Below are positions 38,085-50,592 of a DNA stretch of 64,000 nt, piece by piece. The notes beneath the pieces are model-generated. The model was not told the origin of the DNA. It made no database searches and saw only the letters and a list, made by a program, of their open reading frames with translations. The stretch is from contig NC_026655.2 in the NCBI RefSeq assembly GCF_000004075.3, positions 20,259,489-20,323,488 on the forward strand, given 5' to 3'. The translations under genes were made by a program, and so were the position numbers. The stretch comes from Cucumis sativus. Lineage: Eukaryota; Streptophyta; Magnoliopsida; Cucurbitales; Cucurbitaceae. How positions within the stretch are numbered: position 1 is the stretch's first letter; each line of letters begins with the position of its first letter.

Positions 38085-41000
38085 TCAAGTAGCCTCCACG
38101 GATAAGATCTCCAGTTCAGCCCACCAAAGAGGAGACAGTCTTGGGACCGATTGGTCCGGCGATAAACCGATCACTTCCCTTAGTTTTGCAGTTATGTCTT
38201 TCATGGTTGGTCTCATTCTTGGATCTGATTTGATGCAATCTTGGATCACTTCACAGATTACATCCAGTTCATTGTTTTTGAATGATTTCAGACTTTGATC
38301 AATCATGTAGCTAATACTTCTCTTGTCATTTAGAAACTCTGCAGCCTGCAGATGTTCATAACATAAAACCAGATTATGTAACAAACATATCCATTTGACC
38401 AAATCTATATTTGCTTGTTTTAGTTCTTGAGGTTTGGACTATTATTATGAACCTACCCAATTCACAAGAGGCCCTTGTTCTTCTGAGTATGGGAGCTTTC
38501 CTGAGATGATTTCAAGCAACAGTACTCCGAAACTGTACACATTTGATTCTGGGTCGGCGAGGGGTGGCAACTCAGAGTGCTCAGCATTATCATGGCTGCT
38601 GCCGTTCTTATATTTCGATATCCCATTTGATAAGAAAATTATCTCTGCAATCTGAAAAAGCATCGGAAGTGATGATGATAAGAAAGACTGTTACAAACTG
38701 TAACCAAAGTAATCAAATGGGGATTTATATGTGGAATACCTTGGCAGCATAATCGTCAGTTAGATAAATAGATGTTGATGTGAGATTAGTATGTGCCACT
38801 GGGGGATTTAAATCATGATGCATATACTGAAGGCAATATGCTGTTCCCATAATTATCCTCATCCTTGCCCCCCAGTCAAGATGTTCCACTTCTTTAACTG
38901 AACACAAAGAACAACATTTATGTTAACCACAGAAAGTGGAGCGTCAAAATACTTAAATAAAATTTGCATCCCATTCTTGCCTCAGAAAAATTACCATGTA
39001 GGTGCTCAAAAAGAGTTCCGTTTGGTGCATACTCGAACACCATCATCCTGGTAAAGGGTTCTTCCTCCTCACAATAGCCAAGAAGATTAACAAAATTCTT
39101 GTGGTTGATTCGCGATAACGTATCAATCTGCACAAGTTATGGAAGGTGTTAATGGTGAAGTTGAATCTTTGAGTTCTACAAAGGGAAATTGAGGGTGAAG
39201 GAAAAGATTAAAACAAAAGGAAAGGAAAGGAAAACCTTTTTCCTATAGGTTTGCTCTGAACTCTTTGACCAATCTTTAGAGGAAGTAACTGAGACGGAGG
39301 CAACAGCAATTTCTACTCCACTTGATAGTGTTCCTTTGTAGATAGTACTACAATCAAAAGTGTCAATGATATTGCTGAAATCCTCACAGGCTACTTCCAA
39401 TTCTGGTCGATTTAACTTGGGTGCCCCTAAGTAAGAAAAACAAACACAATTAAGTCCCCAATCATCAAAACAATACACAATGAAGCCAATTCATTTCTTT
39501 AAAAAACAAATACCTGTTATGAATGCTTTCTGCAACTGCCCGCTCAATCCAGTCTTCCAAGGACCAATGGTCGTCACTCCTCGGCTTCGGCACATACAGA
39601 AGATTATTGTAGCCAAAATAACTGATAAAGATACACCTCCAATTATGATAACATACTTCCAGAAATTTCTAGAATTATCAGTTTGATTTTGTTCAGTTGT
39701 CAGTGGATCTGAAAAGTTTGACGAAGTATTCCGTAGATGGGGATGGGGAAGAGGGGCTGGTATAGGTGTAGTTCCCTGTTTATGTTTCTTTGGTACAGCT
39801 GGGAAAGTGCCACTACTTCTGGAACTTGTAACGGTATTGATTGAATCTGAAGAGGGCAATGAACTGCTAACAGGTGCAGCTGCAAGGTTGCTCGATTCAT
39901 CCAGAAGCTTACGCCGATGAGTATTGACAATATTCTGTGCACTGTCATCCACTTCTTCTAGAACAGAACCTGTTCAAATACAAGACAGTATAGTTTCATA
40001 TATCTTATAAAGAGTCGTTTCCAAAGTTCATGAATGAAAGTTTTCAAAAGTTCAGTACTTACTAGGTAGATAATCATCATTACTTTCCGTATGGTCAGGC
40101 TGAGAGTCCTTCCCATGCTTGAGCCTTGAAGAAGAAGCAAGCAATTTCAACAATCAAACAAGAAATATCTTTGCTATAACAATGCTTGGGACAGACAATT
40201 AAAAGACGAATCATACTCAAATACATACAGCGGATTTGGCAAGCTGCTGAAGTGTCGAACAAATGCACTATCTTCACTTGCAGATGCATCTGAACTTTTC
40301 ATATAAATGGGATTTCTCTGCCAGATCCTACCCCATTAAAGGAGCAGATAAAGTGTTAATACATCGAACACTATCAATGATATGTAGAACATTTCAGAAA
40401 ACATTCAGACATTGATCATCATATTAGCATCAACTACATTGAACTAGCTGAAACTCAACTTTGAGATTGAATATCTTTGGATTTGACCATGCTACATACA
40501 TTAGGCAAGTACAAAGAAAAGTAATTTGAGGGGAAAATATAACGACAGAAAGTTCATACCAGTGACCAAAGTTTCTATATACACTGCCAATTTCAGCATC
40601 CCATAGAAATACAAGGTCATCATCAAACTGTAATTCGTAGAGAGAGCTGAGATTCTGAAGCTCTAATGGGACACTGCCCTCAAATTCATTGTCACAAAGC
40701 AACCTGAGATTGTTAACAGAGAACTTAGAATTAAACTTTTTCTTTGCCAATGCCAATAAAGTGTTGGAAGAAATCTAGACACAAAAATGATTTGTTGAAG
40801 TTAAAACTTACAAGTACTTTAGATTAATAATCCTGCTTATTTCTGTAGGAATTTTTCCACTTAAGTTATTTTCCCTCAAATCCAACAACTCCAACTGTGT
40901 TAGTCCTTCAAATTCACGAGGAATGGTGCCAAAGAAACAATTCTTATAGACAATACTGTCGATGCATAAAGAAGTATTAAAAAAAAAGGACACGTTTTAA

Positions 41001-41680
41001 GTAAGGATCCACAATATCTAGATAATCTAAGAAACTAACTTCATTTGTTAGACAAAAAAACTTACAGCGATTGTAAATGAACAAGTCTCCCAAGTTCTGG
41101 TGCCAAAGTTCCCTTTAACATAAGACCACTCAGATCCCTACAACATGTAGAGATAAAACATCAAAATTTTCATTATCACATGGAACAAACAGAACTTGTC
41201 TAAGGAATGTCTAGTCTACAAGATTTTTTAATTACAGGACTATTCAAGCTCAGCACCATGAATATTATGATTCGTTGGGTTATTTTAACGTGATACATCT
41301 ACTATAAGAAGATGGTTCAAAATTGGAGAGCATACAGCTTGTGCACTTCGCCACTGACGCAATGAACACGAGTCCATCTGCAAGGATCATTTTCATTCGG
41401 GTTCCAATCATCAAACGCAGCATAAGGATCAGAAGTTACTTGAGCTCGGAATGCTAATAGCGCCAATCCTATATTCCCAACAATGAAACCCCACGAGGTC
41501 GGCAACAAAATATGAATTCAATCTCCATTTGATGGGGAAGGAAAAATCAAAGAAAAGAGATACAAACAACCAAGATTTACCTTCATCATTAAGTGAGAAA
41601 CAAACTTCAATACCGGAAACAACAATCAAAGCTAAGAAAGTTGAAAACCGAAATGCTTGTGGGATCCATCCATCCCCCAT
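38085..41680 (-). CDS. LRR receptor-like pseudokinase, MALE DISCOVERER / MRH1 type
   Basis: Thirteen exons: 41680-41581, 41468-41336, 41137-41066, 40955-40812, 40703-40560, 40327-40229, 40124-40063, 39969-39514, 39426-39236, 39127-38995, 38897-38740, 38651-38457 and 38345-38085. Phase closes throughout, giving 715 aa; the 72- and 144-nt exons encode whole LRR units. Domains: signal peptide (about 1-30); N-terminal LRR cap ending in DPCRWTRVHC; about five LRRs to residue 175; a low-complexity Ser/Pro region; a membrane helix at about 357-378; a kinase-like domain from about 400. The kinase part lacks a Gly loop, the VAIK Lys (IAVASVS), the HRD Asp (VAHTNLTSTSI) and DFG, so it cannot be a normal kinase. 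Arabidopsis MDIS1 (At5g45840) acts in pollen-tube perception of the LURE attractant with MIK partners, and MRH1/MDIS2 in root-hair growth. Family is certain; role inferred. Confidence 0.93.
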
Positions 41681-44660
41681 TTCTTGGTGATCACAATGCA
41701 GCAGAGTTCAATAGCCGCAGAGCTATGATGACTACACAGAATCGCCAGGTTTTCTATGCAAACTACCCCGACGAAAGCACTTGAAACCGGAGTCGAGTAT
41801 TGATCAAAACAACAAAAAAAAAAAAAAAAGAAGAAGAAGAAGAAGGAAAAACTTGGTATGGATCAATTGGGCTAAACTAAGAAAAAACCTATGTTACAAT
41901 TCATTTGAAATAACAAGGGCTGCCGCGACCAGCAACCGTATAAGGGTCCCTCATTTTGATTTCTCAAATCGGTTTCACAAACTCTTTTCCGGCAAGAAGC
42001 TCATTACCCAGCTCAACAAGGCTGAATCCACAGAATCCCTGAAAATAATCCAATACAAACTCAAACGTTAGACATTTCACAAAATGGTATCAGCAGAACA
42101 ATGGATCATTAAAAAAAAAAAAAAAATCAGAATGAAAGAATACCCTCATCATCAAGCAAGCAAAGAAAAAAGAAAGGCAATGAGAGAGAAAAGTAAATAC
42201 CGTGAAAAATGGGAAGGAAAAAGTGCAGAAGAATCTCCGTTTGGGATGTTGACAGAGATGTTAAAAAAAATTACAAGGATTGTCTGAAAATGTAAAATTA
42301 GAGAACCCCACAAAGAAAATTTGGTAAGAATCTTTGTAAGGAAGAAGAAACGTCGGTGGGTGGGTCGATTAGAAACAAAAAGGAAAAGGATGTTAAGACG
42401 AAAGGCAGCAAAGAAAAAGAAAAAATGGGATAAAAAGATAAAGAAGAAAGAAAGATTTTGTTTGTTTGAAATTTTCTTTTCAATTACTGCCCCTTGAGGA
42501 TGATCTCAGAGCAGTTTCTCTTCGACCATCTTCTGGGTCTCAACCAGGTCTCTGCCTCTGTCTCCGTCTCTCTGTTTTTCTCTCTCTCTAATTTTCTCTC
42601 TCCTTACCAGCTTTTTGTTTTCCCTTTCTCTTTGTCCAATCCCTCCGCTTTGCACCAAGCCGGGATGGGATTTTTTTTCGTAAAAAAAAAAATCATCAAA
42701 ATTAGTGAATAATTATATATAATTAATAATTAGATGTTCTTGGATGTGGGCGTGGTTAAACCGTTGAGAGAGTTGGAAAACACTATCCGTTTCAAACTGT
42801 TCATTCGGCGGCACAGAGACAGGGAGAGAGAGAGAGAGTGGAAATCGATGATTAGTGGTTTAGAGGGTCTCCATTTCCGTCGTAAAAGGACGCGCTTTCA
42901 TCTTCTTTTATTCTTTTTTTAATTCCGTTCCGTTGACCAAGCCTTCATTTCTCTCCCCCCCTTTCTTCTTCTTCTTCTTCCCTTCTTTTCGTGCCCACCT
43001 CTCTCTCTCTCTCTCTCTGTTTTTGTTCATTTTTTGTTTTCCATTTATTTCACAGCATAAAACTTTACTATATTCCCTCGATAGATTATCTAGGAGCTTC
43101 GATTTTGCCACCTCAAACTTCCCATTTCCTCTCCTTCTTCATTTTCATTCAAACAGAAAAACAGAGCAAAACTTCCCCTTCTCCCTCTCTCAACTGTCAA
43201 AAGTCACAACTATTTTCCTTATTCACAAATGTCCTCACAATCGTATCTGGTGGTTTTGTTTAACATTATCCATCTTCCAAAACTCATTTTCCTTTTTCTT
43301 CCCTTCTTGATGTGTGTTCGTTTTTTTTCCTCGAGTTCGTTTTTACAGAGCTTGTTCTAAACGAGATGTTTTGGGATTGTGTTCGTTTGGCAAGGGAATT
43401 TGATTTCAAATATATAAATTTGATAACAAGGAATCTAATCAAACACAAAGTTGCGTTTCTTTTCGGAAATGTACATTCAAAAGTGAATTCCACAACATTA
43501 AAATCGTTTGATAATAATATTTATAAATCATAATGTCCAATTATTACATTCACCCAGTTTTTTAAAAGGAACAACTTGTTTTATGTTAGCAACCTTATAT
43601 AGTGATTACTCATAATATCATAATTTAATAAAAGTAAGAGCTTACAACATATTATTTTTATAAATGACAAATCCATTGAAAATATTTTATGAATTTTGTA
43701 AATATTTTCAAATAGTCTTTTCCAAATATCCATAAGAACTTGTCTATATTGTTAGAATATTTGAGAGGGTACAAAAATCAAAATTAGTAATTCTACAGCG
43801 CACCTAAGAGAGTTAGATTGGTTGCTGGAAAAGTTGCCATTTAGAACATGAATTTAGAAATAGACTAATACAAAATAGTAGTCAAAATATTGGTTTATCA
43901 ATTAATGACTTACTATTTCTAATTTATTGATTTCCTCAATATAAATCCACGACGTTGAAGATGTGAAAAAGACAATACAATTCAACGATGTGACAAGTTC
44001 AAGTAAGTTTTATATACCTTAAAATTCAGTGCTCTAATCAAGCACACAAAAAATCAAAATTAGCAACTTTTTAGTCTTGGAGTCCTTTTATGCATCTATC
44101 CAAAGCCTACACGTCTCTGCACTTCAGAATTTTTTATAGACCTTTCAATCTCAACTCTTACTAAATTATTTGATATATCAACCTTCCTTATAATTCAATT
44201 AATCATTGATTTTCTTGCTTGGGACCATGGGTTGACAAACCTCAGATTTTAGATTTTATATTGCCCTGGGTGGGAACTTCAAGCACAAAAACTCCTTGAC
44301 GGAGTGACAAAGAAAAAGAAGGCTTAAACTACAATTTATGAACAAACTTTCATTCACTTGTATTACTTCAAATATACAGTGCAATTATCTCACAGCACTC
44401 ACAGCTATATTGATTCCTAGGCTGCATTATACAGAATTCATTCTATGAATATGAATATGAGTATTTCCTCAGCTACCCCGTGCATGTCTTCACATAAATA
44501 TCAGAAGACATAAAAGGAAAGGGCAGCTCAAATCCTCTCAAGTTATTCAAAATTTTTAGAGGAAAGGAAGGGGAAAAAGATTCTATAAGAAATTTAAAAA
44601 CCATTCTGATGTATAAACTTTCACACAAAGCCAATCAACCCACCTGAGTGTTGCAGAGAA
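41681..44660. other. Upstream region of the MDIS1-like gene and 3' flank of the DUF688 gene
   Basis: 41800-43310 is rich in purine and pyrimidine tracts (GAA repeats near 41832-41850, GA near 42820-42836, CT at 42999-43018), typical of plant promoters and leaders; an untranslated first exon of the MDIS1-like gene may lie here. Frames such as 42933-43310 only translate these tracts. 43500-44660 is AT-rich with nothing supported. Confidence 0.5.
42999..43018. repeat. (CT)n microsatellite
   Basis: Ten uninterrupted CT units downstream of a CTT repeat (about 42966-42980). Confidence 0.85.
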
Positions 44661-46862
44661 CTACTTGAAATTTTCTGTTGTTGAGTGCTGAGAAACACGA
44701 GGAAGTAATTCCTATAAACAAACCAAGAAAGAAAAGGATTAGTCTCTTCTCCGTCTCCAACTAGATGCACAGAGTGTGTTTGAGAGTTCATGACATTACC
44801 TCAGAGTAGCGAACATGATCGTGACACAAATTCGAAGATTTTACAATGGTTTCCCATTTGGTACTGGCTGATGTTCTAGGGCTCTGCGGTTTTTGATACA
44901 ACTTGTTTCCAAAATTTGATCCTGCCAGTAACTTTTTCGAGGAAACTGAAGGCAGGGTACGCCAGAGCCAAGACTCGGAAGGAGACTTTGGTAGAGGCGG
45001 AGGTTGAGAAGATATTGCAGAAGTTACTTTGACACTTGCTGGATCTTCAACTTTGACCAGCTGATAATTGGCCTTGGAGTAATCTTCTTCATCAGCAGAG
45101 CCCAAATTAGTATATTCAGTGTGATCTTCTTCATAAAGTCCATGTCCTACTTTGAGGCAATCATCAATAGCATCTTTGATTTTAGATTCTGCAGCTTCAC
45201 GCTCCAGTCTCCCTTCTTCAACCATAGTCAAACATTTTATTTCTAGGAATGAAGGTTCCTCAGTGGTACTTTCTTCCATCACTCTCATTTCACATGCTGT
45301 CTCATTCTTCCCATTAGGACATTCCGATTTCTTCTTGTCGTCGAAAATGGCTGAATTAAATGGAGGATTTGTTCCAGCGACACTAGCGGTATCTATGTAA
45401 AGTGTCTTCTCCATAAGGATATTTGCCATGTCAACCCCATCTTTATTAGTTGCTTGAATGGACGGTGTATCGTGACAGTCTATATCACCTTTAGATTTGG
45501 AGATAATGTCAACTTCTTTAGGAACTACAAATGGCTGCCTTCTGCAAGGAGACCGTGATGCTTCATTCCGGAAGGGAGAAGCAGCCCTCGAATGCCTGAA
45601 AGGAGAAGACCTACCTTTCATTTGCAAGTCGGTGGAGGAAGAAAAATGTTTCGATTCACCAGTCCACTTATCTTTCACCTCCAACAGCTTGGGTGAACCG
45701 ACAGCAGCTTCTGATTTTTGCTTGTAAGTAGCATCCCAAGCATGCTGTAAGATGTAAAATTTATCAGCAATTATGCTTTCATACATAGCAAGTGAATGGG
45801 AAGAAAAATAATTCATTAAACAGAAACCTTGTTCATCTTCTGGCCGTATGAATGGTGCAGTGTTCTACTTGATCCCCCAACTTTCTTAGTGACAGACATG
45901 GGTGCCTCGGTCCTGATTCTCATTCCAGGCACAGGATTAAGAAGGCCCAAAGAGTTTTTGAAGCATATGTTGGGTATTAGACCACAACCTCTAGCTGATA
46001 TATGACCTGAATTATCATATTCATCATCCACAGAGTCACTTTCTTCATCTACTTCATCTACTCCATGTACTTCATCTTTGCCATACTGTAGTAACAAGGT
46101 AGACTCAAGTCGTTTAATAGGAGAAATCCTCCTATTCTCAGCCTTCTTAACTTGTCTAGGTTGCTCAACTGCTACAAGTTTCTTCTTTAAGGAATATTTA
46201 GCAGGCTCCAAAACCATTGCCTTGGCTGCAGGCAAGAAGCGACTCATCATGAAATCTCGAGTTTGAGGATCCGTTCGGAAAGTTCCCGACGGTTTCACCA
46301 TGGGGCCATTGTATCCACTTATACCACTAACACTACAATTGTTAACAGAGAATGAACCAGTGAGGGACAATGTCTCACGTGCATCAGAAAAATCATCATC
46401 GTCATCGTCATCATCATTCTCAGATGCCAAGCTCCTCCCACCGCTAGCTTTTGCTGACTCTAATCTAACAACAATGGCATTAGAAGAAGATGATTCACAC
46501 CCATCTTGATGACAAGCTTCCATTTCTGAGCTATATTTGTTAGCATCCAAAGCCGTCCCAAAGGAAAGCCTCGGAGTAGAACAAGTCCTCTCAGGCGGGT
46601 GAGGCAGGTGAACCTCAGGTGAGGCCGAGCCGCTATCATTCTTAGCTCTTCCTGGAATCTGCTCCCAGTAGAAAGGAACTGCAACTGGTTCTGTAACTTG
46701 ATCTAAATTGAATTGTGGTCTAGAAACCGGAAAGGTACTCCGTCTACTAAAGTGGGAATTTTCAGATTTTTTCTCATTCGCTTTAGATATAGAACTAGCT
46801 GCCTTGGAAAATCGCCTCACAGACATGAGTGGAGCATTAAAATTGAGTTTTCTTTCCTCCAT
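44661..46862 (-). CDS. DUF688-type plant protein of unknown function
   Basis: Three coding exons, 46862-45828, 45744-44800 and 44711-44661, close in phase and give 676 aa. The start is ATG at 46862 (MEERKLNFNAPLMSVRRFS, the usual DUF688 N-terminus); the frame extends upstream but lacks an earlier ATG. Residues about 60-80 hold VPFYWEQIPGRAK, the family's best conserved motif. An Asp run follows near 155, and a Pro-rich patch (QPPPLPKSPSESWLWRTLPS) lies near 605. The end HVRYSE|ELLPRVSQ relies on the last splice; without it the frame runs only three residues further to a stop at 44788. No membrane segment or known catalytic motif. The product is largely disordered. Biochemical role unknown. 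Its Arabidopsis counterparts sit at the same place in both related blocks (At5g45850, At4g18630), which supports the assignment. Confidence 0.85.
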
Positions 46863-46883
46863 TGCTTGCCCAAGAAACAAGAA

Positions 46884-47329
46884 CTAAGAGAAGAAAATCT
46901 AACTACCAAATTAAGGCTGCAAGAAAGAAGAGAGTAAATAAAAGTCACGAACACCGCCAATTTTCGACCGGAAAATAAAGCCAAACTGAATAAACCCTTG
47001 TACGTTCTGGGTTGGTTGTAAGTTAACCCTTGTACGATCAGACACCACAACAATCAGTAATCAAGTAATGAAATTCAGAAATGAAAATTCGTCAGCCACC
47101 AATTAATCATCAAAATCCCCAAAATTAAGCGAACCCCAGATGAGAATTTGGTGCAGAACTCACTAAAAGTCAATCAAAATGCGAAAAGAAACGGGAAAAA
47201 AGAGAGAGAAATTGAAGCGATGTGCACAGAGCATAAGAAAACAAATTTTAAGAAAAGAAAGACAGAGAATGAACACATTTAACAGAGAAAAAAGAAGAGA
47301 ACAAAAGAGAAAGAGATGATGGGTTTTAC
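46884..47329 (-). other. Probable 5'-leader intron of the DUF688 gene
   Basis: On the minus strand, CTG|GTAAAACC at 47329 is a fair donor and CTTCTCTTAG|TTC at 46884 a good acceptor, 21 bp upstream of the ATG. The enclosed 446 bp are T-rich. Leader introns are common in plant genes; cDNA would be needed to confirm it. Confidence 0.5.
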
Positions 47330-49910
47330 CAGTAAGTGGAAGAGATAAGAAAGAGAGAGTGTGCATAAATGATGGCGTGTAGTTAGGGGAAATTTGTGAG
47401 CATGGATTTTCGTTGCTTTACGCCGATGATAGAGGTTTCAATTCAATTTTTCACGCGCTCTCTGTTTTGGACTTTTCTTTTTCGTAAAAGCTCATTGCTC
47501 GCCTTGTGGTCACGAGAAATACAGTTGAGGGAGGAACAGAGTTGATATTGATACTGATAGTGCACTTTTCTTGGCCCTTTGCTCCATTTCACTTTTCTCT
47601 TCCATCACTCTCCACCAGTTTATTCCTTTTTCGCCGTTGGATATCATAATTTATACATTCGAAAACAAACTATATCTATTATACAATTGTATTAATTAAA
47701 TCATTATTGCCTTCCAGTTTTCTTAAAACAATATTTAAAACTTTGGAGTTTGAGGATTTTAGTACTGTGTTTCTCCTCCCTTCACTCTCTGCATTATATT
47801 CCGACGATAGTATTATATTATCTAATCTATGCTTAACTTTTACATAGATTTGTCTTAAAGTTGATCCAAAAAAGTAATGTTATATCAATAAACATATTAT
47901 CCATTGTCATCACTAACCTAACACATAGATCTACCTTCTTAACTTATTAGATATATAAAATAAAACCAATGCAATGTCATATCATGTATCATGTTTGGAT
48001 GTATTCCAATAATATAAAATATGTTTTGTTATTTTCTATTAGGAGCTATGAATTATTTAAGAATATGGGAAGAGAAAATAAAACATAGATTTTAGAAAAT
48101 TGTGTATTTATATGTATATAGTTTTGGAGGGTTGTAAATAAAACCAAAGGGAAATGGACGGTGGAGGATTTAAAATTATTGGTGAAATATATAATCAAAT
48201 TGGATGAGTTGAGAATTAGCTTAAAATAATAATAATGATGAAATTGATTTTGATTTTGATTAGTTTAGTGAAAAGTTTCAAAGGTTGTGTGTGTGATCCT
48301 TTTGTTAATCTTTTCTGCCTTTGATTGCGGAAATTAAATATATGGTTGAATCAATCACATGCATCCCACAATTTGTTACATTAACCCCAAACATTCCATC
48401 TTCCTCCAAATTAATTAATACTACTAATTGCCACGTTTAATTCAGATTCTTATTAATTTAAGTTTTTTCTTTTAATTTTCCCAACTTTTAAAACAAGTTA
48501 AACTATGAACTTTTATTCAATTTTCAACACTCCAATTGAATATCTTACCATAATTAATTAATTAGCAAACTTTCTTTTCTTTTATTAAAGGAATTAATTT
48601 GATTTGATGTATAAAGATATATGAAAAATAATAAATATGCACAGAAGATATATGGAAAAGATGGTTGAGATGTATTCATTCATATCTAATTCAAACATTT
48701 AAGAAATAAAATATATTTTACGTCCTCAAGTTATGAAAAATATGTATATTTGGTCCATGCATTTTTAGTTTTGAATTTTTTAGATATGTAATTTTAGTTC
48801 ATGTATAGGTTTAGGTTTGATTTATAATTTTATTTTAAACAATTAAATTAAATTCTATCTAAAACTTTTTTTTTTTTTTAAATATCTAAAACTTACAAAT
48901 AAGATATTTGTAGGATACATTGAAGTATGTATTAAAATTTGAGAATGTTGTTTTTCCTTATTCTTTTTTGGAATGCAAATTGGAAATTAATATTATACAT
49001 TGTTCTAAGCTCTTTGACCCACTGTTAGCTTTTGTTCGACGAAGGCATGAGCCAACACCATCAACACAAGCTAAATGTGTGACATTGAAAGAGTTGATAT
49101 TTGAGAGAGATATTTTTTTAGTACCATATATATATATGATGTAAGCTATTTTGATATTTTCCTATATTTTACTTTTTATATAAAAGAAAGTTCATATTGT
49201 ATAGAGCGATAAAGTACAAATAAATTGAATAAGTGGAAATTGTGCAAAAGGAAAGAAATACACATGCATCAAAGGGACAAAAAGTAATAATAATATGTAA
49301 TATAGCTAGCTAGATTTAAAGCAGATAAGATGTTGAATTCTCTTTAAAATATTTGAATTAGTAAAATTAACTAAAAAATCCATAATGATCGACTATTTTT
49401 TAACTTTCTAAATACCTCATTAATAAAGATTAAATCAAATTAAAAATAACTAAAAATTTTCTAAAATGGAAAATATCCACTAATTTGTCTTTAATGCCCA
49501 AAATATCTCTAATTGAATTCAATTAAATTCCAACAAATTTTATTATTCCAATTCCCTTTTTTTGCATATAACCCTATTTATTCTCACACTTATGTGATCC
49601 AGAATTTCTATCCAACTTTATAAGATTAGGATTTGTATATATTAAACATTCTTCACATACATAATGCATATTTTAATCAAATGAATCTGTCTTAGTGTAT
49701 TCTAAGTGGAAGAATTAGAAAATTTTACAAAATAACTTTTTTTTTTTTTTTTTATAAAAAAGAGCACTCGAGAATTATGAAGCAGAATTGCTAAATCCCA
49801 TATTATATTTAACCCTTCCTTTTCTGGGTAGGAATAATTAAAAGCAACCGACCTAATTAATAAAGCATAGTACAAAATATAAAAATAAAAAGAAGAAGGA
49901 AAGTCGCGTT
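47330..49910. other. Intergenic between DUF688 and PYL genes
   Basis: The first 300 bp are the promoter and leader side of the DUF688 gene; the rest is AT-rich. The frame 48920-49144 (plus) has fairly ordinary amino-acid use but no family resemblance. Nothing else supported. Confidence 0.55.
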
Positions 49911-50429
49911 TTAAAGAAGCGCCTCTACCGTACGTGCCAACCACTTGAGATTACACGTGACAATAGTATTAGCAAACAAAACAGTGTCTTCTTTAGTACT
50001 CCCGTAAGGAACATCCACCACATACGATTCCACTACCACCGTGTTCCCTCCGCCGTCTCCATTCTCATGCAACGTGGTGGTGGACCGGTAATTGGCCAGC
50101 TTATGATCCCCACCAACGATGGTAAAAACCATGACATGTGCTTCGTCATCGAGATGCTCGAGCCGCTCCACGCTGGTGTTAGCCGGCATCCCAGTCACCA
50201 ACACCACCTCTCTAACGGTGCCAACCCCGCCATCGCCTTGGCGGATGGTGCAGCTTTTCACAAAGCCCTTGTAAGCCTGTGGGTTGTCGAAACGTCGGAC
50301 CATGGACCAGACTAGTGCGAGAGGGGCGTGAACCACTTGGAAGAGGCTGGAGCCACATTGGTTGGGGGAGAGGGGTGGGCTGTGGTAAAGCTGGATCATT
50401 GAGTCTGTGGTTGGGTTGTGATAGTGCAT
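49911..50429 (-). CDS. PYL: PYR/PYL/RCAR abscisic acid receptor, subfamily II (PYL11-13 type)
   Basis: An intronless frame of 172 aa with the START/Bet v 1 fold of soluble ABA receptors. The ABA-carboxylate Lys is kept (K54 in AYKGFVKSC, matching K59 of PYR1), as is the Glu after the gate (E88 in NTSVERL). The gate loop, normally SGLPA, reads TGMPA (79-83), and the latch, normally HRL, reads HKL (109-111). ESYVVDVP and the C-terminal helix are standard. ABA-bound receptors inhibit clade A PP2Cs and so release SnRK2 kinases. The conservative gate and latch changes may alter ABA affinity or PP2C choice, as known for atypical PYL13. The gene order points to PYL11/12/13 as counterparts. The ATG at 50429 gives a normal N-terminus length; a second Met at residue 11 is also possible. 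Confidence 0.93.
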   Translation of the reverse strand: MHYHNPTTDSMIQLYHSPPLSPNQCGSSLFQVVHAPLALVWSMVRRFDNPQAYKGFVKSCTIRQGDGGVGTVREVVLVTGMPANTSVERLEHLDDEAHVMVFTIVGGDHKLANYRSTTTLHENGDGGGNTVVVESYVVDVPYGSTKEDTVLFANTIVTCNLKWLARTVEALL

Positions 50430-50564
50430 AACAATATTTTGAAGTAGTAGAACAAAGGAATTATAATGTTTAAGATTTAGGTTGGTTTGTTTGGTTGGTT
50501 AAGAGTTTATAATTTGTAAAATGAATGGTTTGTGAAGGCGGCGTGTTTTTGTATAACTTAGAAG

Positions 50565-50592
50565 CGAAGTATATAGATATATATATATAATA
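50565..50592 (-). promoter_or_regulatory. Candidate TATA region of the PYL gene
   Basis: A TATATATATATCTATATA stretch on the minus strand lies about 140-160 bp upstream of the PYL ATG. It is the only strong TATA-like sequence in the first 200 bp, though simple AT repeats also occur elsewhere in this DNA by chance. Confidence 0.3.

Noticed and set aside
42933..43310. 125-aa and 90-aa frames (plus) upstream of the MDIS1-like gene
   Set aside because: Translations of CT microsatellite and T-rich promoter sequence.
44788..45816. Second independent gene starting at 45816
   Set aside because: Its first codons are intron sequence; a TTACAG acceptor at 45745 joins the rest in phase to the upstream DUF688 exon.
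48920..49144. 74-aa open frame (plus)
   Set aside because: Amino-acid use is fairly normal but there is no family resemblance and no upstream gene signal; not enough to call a gene.
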